Below, in pieces: positions 1 to 8,082 of a stretch of 64,000 nucleotides of DNA. The notes under the pieces were generated by a model, which searched no databases, was not told the origin of the DNA, and saw nothing but the letters and a program-made list of their open reading frames with translations. The position numbers and the translations under genes were made by a program. Within the stretch, counting starts at the first letter, position 1. Each line of letters starts with the position of its first letter. This stretch comes from Pollutimonas nitritireducens (lineage in GTDB: Bacteria; Pseudomonadota; Gammaproteobacteria; Burkholderiales; Burkholderiaceae_B), in assembly GCF_002849615.1 (NCBI RefSeq), contig NZ_PDNV01000013.1, positions 1-64,000 of the forward strand, read 5' to 3'.

Positions 1-75
1 CATCAGGGCCAGCAGTCGGTCTATCCGTTACTGCGCAAACAGGCCGGATATAAGACTGCAACCGTTCTCGCCTAG
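1..75 (+). CDS. 3' end of an unidentified CDS (partial)
   Basis: Reading frame 1 is open from the window edge to a TAG stop at 73-75 and gives a 24-residue C-terminal tail ending in KTATVLA. The downstream gene has its own start 56 bases later, on the same strand. The fragment is too short to assign to a family. It could equally be chance open frame, but its position just before a Bug receptor gene fits the end of a catabolic enzyme gene in the same operon (inference). Confidence 0.45.
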   Translation, partial: HQGQQSVYPLLRKQAGYKTATVLA

Positions 76-131
76 CCACACATTTCAAAAATTCGATTGC
101 CACAAAGGAGGCGTCCATATAAGACAAACCC

Positions 132-1121
132 ATGAAGTCCCAACGCCGTCTATTGATCAACGCTCTACTTGCAGGCAGTCTGCTCGCTATGGCCGCCGTC
201 CCCACGCAGGCCGCCGACTGGCCAGCCGCCAAACCAATTTCCTACGTGGTTCCTTTCACTGTCGGCGGCTCCACCGACGTGGTTGGGCGCATGCTGGCCA
301 GAAAACTGGCCGATCGCCTGAAACAGAATGTCATTGTCGAAAACAAGCCCGGCGCCGCCGGCGCCATCGGTGCCGCCTATGTCGCCAATTCGGCACCCGA
401 TGGCTACACGCTGTTTGGCGGCACCATCAGTACGCACGCCATCAATGCCAGCCTGTACAAGAGCCTGAAGTACGACCCCGTAAAGGATTTCGAGCCGGTT
501 TCACTCATCGCCTACCTGCCCAATGTGCTGCTGGTGGATCCCAACCTGGGCGTCAATACGGTGGCCGAACTTATCGAGTTGCTGAAACGCAATCCGGACA
601 AGCGCACGTTCGCGTCGTCGGGCGCTGGAACCTCAACCCACCTGACTGGCGAGCTGTTCGCCAACGCCATTGGCGTACCGCTGACTCATGTGCCGTACAA
701 GGGTACGCCACCCGCCATGGTTGACGTCTCCTCGGGCCAGGTCACGTTCATGTTCGATCAGATGACAGCGGCCCTGCCGCTTCTGCAGGCCGGCAAGCTC
801 AAGCTCATCGCCGTCACCACCAAGGACCGTATCGCCCTGTCGCCGCAAACCCCCACGATGGAAGAAGCGGGCGTGGCAGGCTTCAATGTTGCGTCGTGGC
901 AGGCGGTTTATGCGCCCAAGGGTACACCCAAGCCCATTCTGGATCGTCTGGCCCAGGAATTGGCAGTAATTGTGAAAGACCCCGAAGTGCAGGAGCAATT
1001 GGGCAAGACCATGGGCATGCAATTGGTGGGCAGCACACCTGAAGAGCTACGCGATCTGATGGCCGCGGAAATCCCGCGCTGGGCAGACGTGGTGAAGAAG
1101 TCAGGCGCCAGCATCGATTAA
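132..1121 (+). CDS. Bug/TctC family periplasmic solute-binding protein
   Basis: Protein of 329 residues with a Sec signal peptide (basic MKSQRR, hydrophobic core, AxA-like cleavage near residue 27). The mature part has Bug family hallmarks: PISYVVPFTVGGSTDVVGR near the start, VENKPGAAG around residue 73, and PDGYTL. Bug proteins are tripartite-tricarboxylate-type receptors that bind carboxylates or similar small metabolites in the periplasm and are greatly expanded in Alcaligenaceae. No TctA/TctB membrane partner lies here, which is normal for orphan Bug receptors. A strong AAAGGAGG lies at 104-111, about 20 bases from the ATG; this spacing is long, but no nearer start codon is visible. The ligand is unknown. 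Confidence 0.93.
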   Translation: MKSQRRLLINALLAGSLLAMAAVPTQAADWPAAKPISYVVPFTVGGSTDVVGRMLARKLADRLKQNVIVENKPGAAGAIGAAYVANSAPDGYTLFGGTISTHAINASLYKSLKYDPVKDFEPVSLIAYLPNVLLVDPNLGVNTVAELIELLKRNPDKRTFASSGAGTSTHLTGELFANAIGVPLTHVPYKGTPPAMVDVSSGQVTFMFDQMTAALPLLQAGKLKLIAVTTKDRIALSPQTPTMEEAGVAGFNVASWQAVYAPKGTPKPILDRLAQELAVIVKDPEVQEQLGKTMGMQLVGSTPEELRDLMAAEIPRWADVVKKSGASID

Positions 1122-1259
1122 GCAGGTTCTACCCTCGTATCCGGCTGTAATACCGGTTGCCCTGCGCTAAAGGCAGCCCGTAAACTCTGAAGGACATGGT
1201 CGTATCCCATGATCTTCAAGATATTGTCTGAAGTTCGACCTTCACGCTCGAGAGAGATC

Positions 1260-1658
1260 ATGAAACTACAGCATTGGTTGACGATTGCCGCAGCGTGTGC
1301 AGTTTCCGGACCTGTTTGCGTTTGGGCGCAAGCGGTGCAAGGCGAGCCGCCTCCACCCGCTACGCAACCCTCTGTAAACCGACCGGAAGGCGCGGGAAGT
1401 ACCGTGCCCAATTTCGTGCCAGATATCGATCCCGCCCTGCCCAACCGTCGTGTACCCAGTTTGGCGCCACCCAGGCCGCTCGACGGCCATCCCGTCACGC
1501 CTGATAAGGCATGGCCCAAGCCGCCCGCGATAAAGCCGGCGCTTCCATCCAGGCGACCCGACGCGGGCACGATCAAGAATGATGAGTTACTTTCCGGCAA
1601 AGAGCGGCCGAGTATCGAAGAATCCGACCGAAACTACCGTCCGGCACGATCACGGTAA
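1260..1658 (+). CDS. proline-rich exported protein of unknown function
   Basis: The start at 1260 gives 132 residues beginning MKLQHWLTIAAACAV, a clear Sec signal peptide with cleavage near VWAQ; an in-frame start at 1209 would only add a non-signal extension. GAGAGA lies just upstream. The mature chain is short and rich in proline and charged residues (PPPPAT, PNFVPDIDPALP, KPPAIKPALPSRRP) with no recognisable domain, so it is probably disordered and periplasmic or surface-exposed. Its last 25 bases overlap the convergent hydrolase gene at 1634. I do not recognise a family. The signal peptide supports its being real. Confidence 0.6.
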   Translation: MKLQHWLTIAAACAVSGPVCVWAQAVQGEPPPPATQPSVNRPEGAGSTVPNFVPDIDPALPNRRVPSLAPPRPLDGHPVTPDKAWPKPPAIKPALPSRRPDAGTIKNDELLSGKERPSIEESDRNYRPARSR

Positions 1659-2644
1659 TCGATGGGCACGAACACGTAGCCACCGTCGCTTTCAGCCCGA
1701 ATGTGACCCAGGCCCGGAAAAGGAAGATGCGCGCCCGCTACAAGATCCCGTTCAGACGCTGCTGTAGCGAAATGCTTCTCACGTTGTGCCACCGCTTTCT
1801 CCGGTGAAACGTCGTACCGAATGGCAATCTTCGGCTTTGGGAATTGCACCGATGCCACGTGCACAATGTCACCGATGAACTCAATCGACTGCCCTTTGCT
1901 TTCAAACTTATAGAAGCTGTGTCCCGGCGTGTGTCCCGGCGTCGGAATAGCTATGACACCCGGAAAGAGTTGGGTCGGCCCAGTAAAAGACTCGACTTTA
2001 CCCGCCTTGACATACGCGCCGACGGTTTTCACTGCCTCCTCGAAATACTTCTTGTCATAGCCGTCCACGCCTTCGCTGTTTGCGGGATCGAGGAAAAGAT
2101 CCAGGTCCGGCTTGCCCACGTGGATGGTCGCGTTCGGAAAGACCAGTTGCCCTGCGCTGACCAGGCCACCGCTATGGTCAGTGTGGATATGGGTCAGCAG
2201 GATGTCGTCGATCTGTTCAGGCGAATAACCCGCCGATTTCAGGTTACCAAGCAGCTTGCCGCCATTTCCGGGACCGAAGAATGAGCCGGATCCGGTATCA
2301 ACCAGCACCAGTCTGGTCCCCGTGTCGACCAGAAAGGCATTGATCGACGCTTCGACCGGGTTAGATAAAAATGACCGCTTGAGTAAACTGTCGGTCTCCG
2401 CTGCGCTGGTGTTGATCAACAGGGCATGCAGGTCCTGAGGCACAGTACCATCGGACAGTGCGGTAACCTGAAAGTCGCCTACACGATAATGATGAACACC
2501 TGGAGCTTGGGCACGACCCTGCGCGACTGCCGCCACCGGCGCCACCTGAGCATGACCCGCCGCATTGATGCCGATAGGAAAGGCGCCAACGATCGCTATC
2601 GAGGCTGCCAGCGCGCGCGAGATAAAGAATGGAATAACTTGCAT
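1634..2644 (-). CDS. exported metallo-beta-lactamase-fold hydrolase
   Basis: 336 residues from an ATG at 2644, preceded by GGAG at 6 bases. The N-terminal 35 residues form a signal peptide, so the enzyme probably acts in the periplasm. The metal-binding motif THIHTDH (H152, H154, D156, H157) is followed by GHTPGH and FIGDIVH, giving a complete dinuclear zinc site of the MBL superfamily. The overall pattern (QVTALSDGTVPQDLHALL, then LVDTGSGSFFGPG) is that of the MBL hydrolases that include lactonase-like and alkylsulfatase-like members; the substrate cannot be read from sequence. It is divergent from a LysR gene 137 bases away, which probably controls it. Confidence 0.88.
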   Translation of the reverse strand: MQVIPFFISRALAASIAIVGAFPIGINAAGHAQVAPVAAVAQGRAQAPGVHHYRVGDFQVTALSDGTVPQDLHALLINTSAAETDSLLKRSFLSNPVEASINAFLVDTGTRLVLVDTGSGSFFGPGNGGKLLGNLKSAGYSPEQIDDILLTHIHTDHSGGLVSAGQLVFPNATIHVGKPDLDLFLDPANSEGVDGYDKKYFEEAVKTVGAYVKAGKVESFTGPTQLFPGVIAIPTPGHTPGHSFYKFESKGQSIEFIGDIVHVASVQFPKPKIAIRYDVSPEKAVAQREKHFATAASERDLVAGAHLPFPGLGHIRAESDGGYVFVPIDYRDRAGR

Positions 2645-2780
2645 GGACTGCTCCAAAGTGTTGATTGGAATCTATTGACCGTCCGGACCACATCAACGTG
2701 CCGAAATCAGTACAGACCTCACTCTAACGCTCCACTGTTGCGATAGTGAGTTGCCTTTCCCTATATGAGGTATACGGAAT

Positions 2781-3698
2781 ATGAATATCCGACGGTCGGA
2801 TCTGCCCTTGCTTATTTCACTGGATGTGCTTCTTGAAGAACAAAATGTCACGCGCGCTGCCAGGCGACTGAACATCAGTCAGCCCGCGCTCTCCACACAG
2901 CTCGGCCGTCTCAGGGACATGTTCAATGACCCCCTCCTGGTTCCCTCTGAGGCTGGCCGCGGTATGTTGCCCACCGACCGTGCGTTGGCCATGCAGCCGC
3001 GTTTGCATCAAGCCTTGCTGGATCTTCAGGGTGCTGTTGCATCGACCGAAGACTTCGAACCGCTCACGGCACGGCGGAATTTTTTAGTCGCCGTCAACGA
3101 CAATTTCTTCACGCAAGTGGGGCTTGCCGTCGCGCAATCGGTTTTGGCGCATCGTGCGCCTGGCATACGCCTTAGCTTTATTGCGCCAAAAGAAGATAAT
3201 TTGACTTACAGAATGGAAAAGGGGGAAATTGACCTGTATGTCGGGCTTACGCAAAAAGTACCCGACGCATTGAAGGCCAGATTCCTGCTCAAAGACGACT
3301 TCAGGTTGGCGCAGCGCAAGGGGCACCCCCGCGGCACGGGGAATCTCAGCATCGAGGAGTACTGCACTCTCGCGCATGTCATGGTGTCCCAGGACGGCCA
3401 GTTCAAAAGCGGTGTCGATGACGCTCTGGAAGGTTTGGGGCACCAGCGCCATGTAGCGCTGACGGTGTCAGGCTATAACCAGATACCACTCGTGCTCGAG
3501 GAAACAGACTGTGTGGCCACCCTGCCGCAGCGACTGCTGCGACGCTATGCCGCAAAGCTGGATATCCTGGCCCTGCCTTTCCATCTATCAACGTTTGACA
3601 TTGCCATGGCTTGGCACCCCAGGTCTCATGAAGACCCCGCTCATCAATGGCTGCGCGAGCATTTTATTCGGGCTGCCGGCCAGACTGCCGCTGTGTGA
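2781..3698 (+). CDS. LysR family transcriptional regulator
   Basis: 305 residues. The N-terminal winged helix-turn-helix (about residues 10-65) contains VTRAARRLNISQPALSTQL, typical of LysR regulators of the NodD/PcpR-like branch (LLISLDVLLEEQNVTRAA). The rest is the periplasmic-binding-like effector domain. It is divergently transcribed from the MBL hydrolase gene. The shared intergenic region contains a CTCACT/AGTGAG dyad (2718-2723 and 2745-2750) that could be part of an operator. The likely role is local control of the hydrolase, with an unknown inducer. Confidence 0.93.
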   Translation: MNIRRSDLPLLISLDVLLEEQNVTRAARRLNISQPALSTQLGRLRDMFNDPLLVPSEAGRGMLPTDRALAMQPRLHQALLDLQGAVASTEDFEPLTARRNFLVAVNDNFFTQVGLAVAQSVLAHRAPGIRLSFIAPKEDNLTYRMEKGEIDLYVGLTQKVPDALKARFLLKDDFRLAQRKGHPRGTGNLSIEEYCTLAHVMVSQDGQFKSGVDDALEGLGHQRHVALTVSGYNQIPLVLEETDCVATLPQRLLRRYAAKLDILALPFHLSTFDIAMAWHPRSHEDPAHQWLREHFIRAAGQTAAV

Positions 3699-3727
3699 TG
3701 GCGACATTTTTCCGTGGTTGTGGTTCG

Positions 3728-4477
3728 TCAGCCTTGCAGGCTCTCGGTCATCTGTCGGCAGTAATTCGAGAGATTCTCCGGAAGGTCTGACGGACATACC
3801 CCGCACTGCCGGTTGCCGGGGACGGCGTAGTCGATAAACGTGGGGTACGGCAGATTCAAGTTGGCCATGATGGTCTTGAATTCCTCCAGCGTCTTGCCGT
3901 CACCGAGGCGGGGGTTTCGCTTTTTTTCCTGCGCGATGCAAGACACGAATCGGTCCTTGTAATCGTGTGCCGGGTAGACCAGGGTCTCTTCAGGCAACGT
4001 GAATAACTTCTCGCGCACACTTTTGTATAACGCATCGGCATCGCCGTTTTGAAAGTCGGTTCTGCCGCAGCCCTCTATAAGCAACGCATCACCAGTGAAC
4101 ACCCGATCATTGAACAGATACGAGAAATGTCCGTCAGTATGTCCCGGGGTGTGCAATGGCTGCAAGTGAATGGCGCCCACCTGAAACGGCTTGCCTTCTT
4201 CGATACCGACATCAACACAAGGCAACCGATCGTGGGCCGCCGCCGCAATCTTGCTGCCAACGGCGCGCTTCATTTCCAATGCCGCCGTGATGTGGTCAGC
4301 ATGGATATGAGTATCGACGGTATAAGCTAGCGTCAGGCCAAGACGGCGCACTTCGGCCAGATCACGCTCCATTGCCGAGATGACCGGGTCGATGAGTATT
4401 GCCAACCCTGTGTCGGTATCGCCGAGAAGATAGGTGTAGGTGCTTGATAAGGGCTCAAACAATTGACGGAAGATCAT
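3728..4477 (-). CDS. persulfide dioxygenase / ETHE1-like MBL-fold protein
   Basis: The ATG at 4477, with AGGAGA 5-6 bases upstream, gives 249 residues starting MIFRQLFEPLSSTYTYLL; a start at 4516 would add 13 implausible residues. The mononuclear-iron MBL site is present: THIHADH (H57, H59, D61, H62), H113 in TPGHTDGH, D130 and H171 in PAHDY. The pattern CGRTDFQNGDA is diagnostic of ETHE1-type persulfide dioxygenases, which oxidise glutathione persulfide to sulfite in the cytoplasm. The C-terminal extension with NRQCGVCP resembles that of the bacterial Blh group. It is divergent from a BigR-like repressor gene, as in other bacterial sulfide-detoxification loci. Confidence 0.92.
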   Translation of the reverse strand: MIFRQLFEPLSSTYTYLLGDTDTGLAILIDPVISAMERDLAEVRRLGLTLAYTVDTHIHADHITAALEMKRAVGSKIAAAAHDRLPCVDVGIEEGKPFQVGAIHLQPLHTPGHTDGHFSYLFNDRVFTGDALLIEGCGRTDFQNGDADALYKSVREKLFTLPEETLVYPAHDYKDRFVSCIAQEKKRNPRLGDGKTLEEFKTIMANLNLPYPTFIDYAVPGNRQCGVCPSDLPENLSNYCRQMTESLQG

Positions 4478-4540
4478 GATCGCTCTCCTGATGGGCGCTG
4501 AAGGACATATCAACATAAAAATTCTAACGAATAAGATATT

Positions 4541-4561
4541 TATATATTATTATAATATATA
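4541..4561. promoter_or_regulatory. perfect AT-only inverted repeat, probable BigR-type operator
   Basis: TATATATTAT (4541-4550), a single central T and ATAATATATA (4552-4561) form a perfect 10-bp inverted repeat inside an AT-rich block. It sits between the divergent persulfide dioxygenase (start 4477) and ArsR-type repressor (start 4602). BigR and YgaV repressors are known to bind AT-rich dyads that overlap the promoter of the hydrolase gene, so this is the obvious binding-site candidate. Binding is inferred. Confidence 0.75.
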
Positions 4562-4601
4562 ATGTAAAGGTACAACGTGACTATGAACGACTGAAACCCT
4601 G

Positions 4602-4919
4602 ATGACTGCAACGAAACAAATAGATCTCCGAAAAATTGAGGCTGCTGCGCAAGAGGCCGGCAAGTTACTGAAGACGCTGTCCAACACAGATCGCCTGCTG
4701 TTGCTTTGCCAGATGACCCAGGGCGAATTTTCGGTCAGCGAACTCGAAGCAATGACCGGCATTTCCCAACCCACGCTCTCGCAGCAACTCACTGTGTTGC
4801 GCGAAGAGCAACTCGTAAACACTCGTCGCGACGGCAAGAAGATTTTCTACTCGATCGTCAGCAACGAGGCACTGACCGTGCTGCAGGTGCTGTACGATCT
4901 TTACTGCCCGAAGGACTAG
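4602..4919 (+). CDS. bigR: ArsR family persulfide-sensing repressor (BigR/YgaV/SqrR-like)
   Basis: 105 residues with an ArsR winged helix (FSVSELEAMTGISQPTLSQ, then NTRRDGKKIFYSI). The protein contains exactly two cysteines, C36 (RLLLLCQM) and C102 (DLYCPKD), at the positions used by SqrR/BigR/YgaV sensors to form a di- or tetrasulfide bridge on exposure to persulfides; metal-binding CxC motifs of arsenic or zinc sensors are absent. It is followed 10 bases later by pmpA and pmpB and is divergent from the persulfide dioxygenase gene. It should repress the whole locus until sulfane sulfur accumulates (inference from family). Confidence 0.9.
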   Translation: MTATKQIDLRKIEAAAQEAGKLLKTLSNTDRLLLLCQMTQGEFSVSELEAMTGISQPTLSQQLTVLREEQLVNTRRDGKKIFYSIVSNEALTVLQVLYDLYCPKD

Positions 4920-4929
4920 GAGGCATGCA

Positions 4930-5361
4930 ATGACAATCGACTGGAACAACTTCACGCCGTGGACATCACTGGCGGGCGGCCTGATGATAGGTCTTGCCGC
5001 AACGCTCTTCCTGCTGTTCAACGGCAAGATCGCGGGCATTAGCGGCATCTTGGGCGGTGCGTTAAGGCCGCAGCGGGGGGACGTCGCCTGGCGTCTTGCA
5101 TTTTTAGGCGGCCTGATCGCTTCGCCCCTGTTATATGCACTGGCAAGGCCCTTGCCGGAGGTGCAAATCGAGGCCAGCTACCTGATGCTCCTCATAGCCG
5201 GACTGCTGGTCGGTGTCGGTACGCGTTACGGCTCGGGTTGCACCAGCGGACATGGCGTGTGCGGGATTTCCCGACGTTCGCCGCGCTCCGTGGTCGCGAC
5301 AGTTGCCTTCATGTTCGCCGGTTTCCTGACTGTCTACATCGTTCGCCACGTGCTTGCTTAA
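4930..5361 (+). CDS. pmpA: YeeE/YedE family membrane protein PmpA
   Basis: 143 residues, about four membrane segments. It carries the YeeE/YedE signature [12 protein letters not shown] near residue 105, where a cysteine lines the sulfur-compound path in characterised family members. It is half of a two-gene transporter; pmpB follows 12 bases downstream. AGGAGG lies at 4918-4923, overlapping the repressor stop, so translation is probably coupled. PmpA/PmpB pairs accompany BigR and sulfide or persulfide enzymes in many proteobacteria and are thought to move a reduced sulfur species such as thiosulfate across the inner membrane. The exact substrate is unproven. Confidence 0.88.
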   Translation: MTIDWNNFTPWTSLAGGLMIGLAATLFLLFNGKIAGISGILGGALRPQRGDVAWRLAFLGGLIASPLLYALARPLPEVQIEASYLMLLIAGLLVGVGTRYGSGCTSGHGVCGISRRSPRSVVATVAFMFAGFLTVYIVRHVLA

Positions 5362-5373
5362 GCGGAGCAAAAT

Positions 5374-5796
5374 ATGAAACTACTCACGGCTTTGTTATGT
5401 GGCTTATTGTTTGGTTTTGGGCTCATCCTGTCTGGCATGAGCAACCCTTCAAAGGTGCTCGGGTTTTTGGATCTGGCTGGAAATTGGGATCCATCGCTGG
5501 CCTTCGTCATGGGAGGCGCAGTGCTAGTCGGCACGCTGGCGTTTCCCTTTGCGATGAAACGGCCAACGTCCATCCTGGGCGATGCGATGCGTCTGCCCAC
5601 TGCCACGAACATCGACTGGCGCCTTGTACTGGGTGGACTCACGTTCGGCGTGGGCTGGGGTCTGGCGGGCTATTGCCCCGGACCGGCACTGGCCTCGCTT
5701 GCACAAGGTGGCGTAAAGCCGCTGCTGTTCTTCGCTGCCATGCTGGCTGGCATGGCATTGTTCGAATTGCTCGAAAGAGCAAAGAAAAACCTATAG
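5374..5796 (+). CDS. pmpB: YeeE/YedE family membrane protein PmpB (DUF6691)
   Basis: 140 residues, four predicted membrane segments, starting MKLLTALLCGLLFGFGLILSG, with SNPSKVLGFLDL and the conserved GYCPGPAL motif (cysteine near residue 110) of the second YeeE/YedE half. With PmpA it reconstitutes the two-fold pseudo-symmetric transporter that is a single chain in YeeE proteins. It is the last gene of the bigR-pmpA-pmpB unit and converges on the tsdA gene, leaving 62 bases between stops. Confidence 0.87.
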   Translation: MKLLTALLCGLLFGFGLILSGMSNPSKVLGFLDLAGNWDPSLAFVMGGAVLVGTLAFPFAMKRPTSILGDAMRLPTATNIDWRLVLGGLTFGVGWGLAGYCPGPALASLAQGGVKPLLFFAAMLAGMALFELLERAKKNL

Positions 5797-5858
5797 CAGC
5801 GGTACTATAACGGACACGTTCTGCATGCTTTTGCGCAGGTCGACCTCGGCCCGCCACC

Positions 5859-6818
5859 TTATTTATTGCGTAGCGTTCCACCAGCTGGCGTGGCGTTCTG
5901 ACCAAGGATCTTGCCGTTCACGGACATCCCGTACAGATCCGACGGTTCGTCATGGAACTGCTTTCGCGTGGCCTCAAGCGAGCCGTCATATCGAGGGTCC
6001 TGCGGCCGCTCATGGCTGTTCATATATTGGGCAACATCCCACGCCTCCTGATCGGTGAGCGTGCCCGCCTTGCCTAAAGGCATGTTTGCCTTGATAAACG
6101 CCGCAGCGGTGGAAACGCTGTGCATGCCGGCTCCCCAATTAAAAGAATCGTCTCCCCATAGTGCAGGAAAGACCATTTTTCCTTCGACTTTCTGCCCACC
6201 GCCATCCGTACCGTGGCAGAGCGCGCAATTCTGCTCATAAACGCGCTCGCCTCGAACAAAATCGGGTTTCTGCTCTGGTTCCTCCAGTCGCGGGTAACCC
6301 TGTCCCTCAAGCTTGACCCCCGTGGGCGCTCCCTGTGCCAGCCAATACATATAACTTTGCAGCGCTATGATGGTTTCGCTGTCGGCGGGGGGCGCGATTC
6401 CATTCATGCTGTATTGAAAGCAGCCTTGCAAGCGCTCCGTCAGCGTATTGACGCGGTTGTTCTTCGCTCGATAGGCTGGATAAAGCACATAGGCCGCCCA
6501 CAGCGGCGAGGAATCCTCTCGGCGTCCGGCATCCAGATGACAGCTCGCGCAATTCATCGAGTTTCCCACGTAGTCCTTCGTGTATTCACCCGTGCGCATG
6601 AAGATATCCTGCCCTTTTCTGACCATTGCGCCAAATTCGTTGTCGGGTATGGACCGCGCGTCGGGGGGAGTGAAGTCCTTATTCGTCGTAGCGACTGGCG
6701 CGATCGGGGTGCCGCTGTCTGGCGCGGGCAGCTGCGTTTGGGCGCCTGCACCCGAAGCGCCCGCCACGCTCAGTATCAAGGCGGCCTGGGCCAGGCGCAT
6801 GAAGTTCAGTTCCATCAT
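5859..6818 (-). CDS. tsdA: thiosulfate dehydrogenase TsdA-like diheme cytochrome c
   Basis: 319 residues with a signal peptide (MRLAQAALILSVAGASGAGAQ). There are two haem-binding sites, CASCH in NSMNCASCHLDAG and CALCHGTDGGG. A cysteine 39 residues after the first haem histidine (LQGCFQYSMNG) matches the unusual Cys ligand of haem 1 in TsdA. FIKANMP, with Lys and Met 41 and 44 residues after the second haem histidine, matches the Lys/Met ligand switch of haem 2. TsdA joins two thiosulfates into tetrathionate in the periplasm, releasing two electrons. The start overlaps the stop of the upstream cytochrome gene as ATGA. Family identity is strong; direction of catalysis is inferred. Confidence 0.88.
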   Translation of the reverse strand: MMELNFMRLAQAALILSVAGASGAGAQTQLPAPDSGTPIAPVATTNKDFTPPDARSIPDNEFGAMVRKGQDIFMRTGEYTKDYVGNSMNCASCHLDAGRREDSSPLWAAYVLYPAYRAKNNRVNTLTERLQGCFQYSMNGIAPPADSETIIALQSYMYWLAQGAPTGVKLEGQGYPRLEEPEQKPDFVRGERVYEQNCALCHGTDGGGQKVEGKMVFPALWGDDSFNWGAGMHSVSTAAAFIKANMPLGKAGTLTDQEAWDVAQYMNSHERPQDPRYDGSLEATRKQFHDEPSDLYGMSVNGKILGQNATPAGGTLRNK

Positions 6819-7534
6819 CTCGCTCCACTTTTCGTGGTGACAGCGGCTTTGGTCGCCGCGCCAGCCGGCAGGCCGCCAAAGTAATCAGCGACGGCGCTGA
6901 TCTGCTGATCACTCATGCGTTGCGCAATATCCCCCATCAGGGACAATGGCCCGGCAGGGCGCTTTTCAGCTTTCCAGTCGATAAGTTGCTGACGCATGTA
7001 ATTGGCAGGAAGACCTGCGAGCGCTGGAAAGCTGGCACCCACCCCTACTCCCCCCGGGCCGTGGCACTGAATACAGGCCGGTATGTTGTTATCCCAGTCA
7101 CCCCGATTCGCTACCCACGCACCCATCGCGGATTTGTCGGGATAAGTCTCGACCATATTGGTCAGGGCCAGGGCATCGTAAGGTTTCGGGAGCTGGGACA
7201 AATAAATGCTTACTGCTTCGATTTGAGCGGGATTCATTGCTTTGGCGATAGGTTCCATGACAGGATTATGCCGCTCCCCTGCCGCAAAGTTTTTGAGTTG
7301 CTCCGCAAGATACGTGGCACCCTGTCCTGCCAAGTAGGGAAAGCCCGCTGCGGCCATGCCTTCGCCGTTTACGCCGTGACACGTCGCGCACGCAATAACG
7401 CCGCCGCCCCCTTCCGTCATGATTTTTCGTCCATCGGCAACGGCGTCCGCCCATACCGGCGACGCAAAAAAGATCATGCCTATGGCGACAATGGTGTTCT
7501 TGCTGCGCCTGTTCAGCCGATAGGTGTAAGTCAC
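6815..7534 (-). CDS. tsdB: diheme cytochrome c4-like protein, TsdB
   Basis: The GTG at 7534, with GGAAG 8 bases upstream, gives 239 residues with a signal peptide ending PVWA-DAVADG. An ATG further upstream would add an 81-residue tail overlapping another gene and is unlikely. Haem sites are CATCHGVNGEG (C49) and CIQCHGPGGVG, each followed by the FPxLAGxxxxY pattern of cytochrome c4 halves. In several bacteria a c4-like TsdB is encoded directly before TsdA and takes the electrons from thiosulfate oxidation towards a terminal oxidase. Here the two genes overlap by 4 bases. The GTG also overlaps the stop of the DUF2892 gene by one base. Confidence 0.88.
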   Translation of the reverse strand: MTYTYRLNRRSKNTIVAIGMIFFASPVWADAVADGRKIMTEGGGGVIACATCHGVNGEGMAAAGFPYLAGQGATYLAEQLKNFAAGERHNPVMEPIAKAMNPAQIEAVSIYLSQLPKPYDALALTNMVETYPDKSAMGAWVANRGDWDNNIPACIQCHGPGGVGVGASFPALAGLPANYMRQQLIDWKAEKRPAGPLSLMGDIAQRMSDQQISAVADYFGGLPAGAATKAAVTTKSGAR

Positions 7535-7947
7535 TATTTTTCTTCCAAAAAAGCCTTCAAGGCGTATTTTTCGCGGTCGATTTCCCCGCGTGTGCGTATG
7601 CCCAGTCGGCGCAGGACCGGCAATGGCGGGCACCAGCCCTGTATACCGTGTTGCAGCAGAAATCCCAGCACACCACCGGTCAACCACAGCCATTTCCGGT
7701 CGACCGTCAGGCCCAATACAAGTCCGGTAAGCGCCAATGTCGAGGCGTTGACCTCCAATACGCGTTCCACGTCCCACTCTTCATCCAATGCGCGCATGCG
7801 TCGCCGGATGCCCGCTTTGTTACTATTGGAATAGCGGCGGATATTGCTGTCCGTATCCCGATCAATCTGCTCGTTCACCTGTGGCGGCGTAGAACGGCGA
7901 ACGCGATCAGCACCCGATAGCATTGCATCATGGATTAGATTCGTCAT
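7534..7947 (-). CDS. DUF2892 membrane protein, first gene of the tsd operon
   Basis: The start at 7947, with GGAGG 6 bases upstream, gives 137 residues beginning MTNLIHDAMLSG. The N-terminal half is charged and soluble (DRDTDSNIRRYSNSNKAGIRRRM). The C-terminal half carries a DUF2892 unit: ERVLEVNASTLALTGLVLG, two membrane helices, then GWCPPLPVLRRLGIRT. DUF2892 is also the membrane part of YgaP rhodanese, and the GWCP cysteine is its conserved residue, so a role near sulfane sulfur is plausible. One-base overlap (TAGTG) with tsdB makes co-translation very likely. Confidence 0.85.
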   Translation of the reverse strand: MTNLIHDAMLSGADRVRRSTPPQVNEQIDRDTDSNIRRYSNSNKAGIRRRMRALDEEWDVERVLEVNASTLALTGLVLGLTVDRKWLWLTGGVLGFLLQHGIQGWCPPLPVLRRLGIRTRGEIDREKYALKAFLEEK

Positions 7948-8082
7948 AGTACCTCCGAAAGATCTCAAGAACCGGAAAATCCTGGCGGCGTGCTCGAATC
8001 GTTCAGCAACCTTCGTACCCGACGGTCGCACGAACCCATTACTCTTCCAGTTCATTCATCAATCACACAAAGAATACCAACC

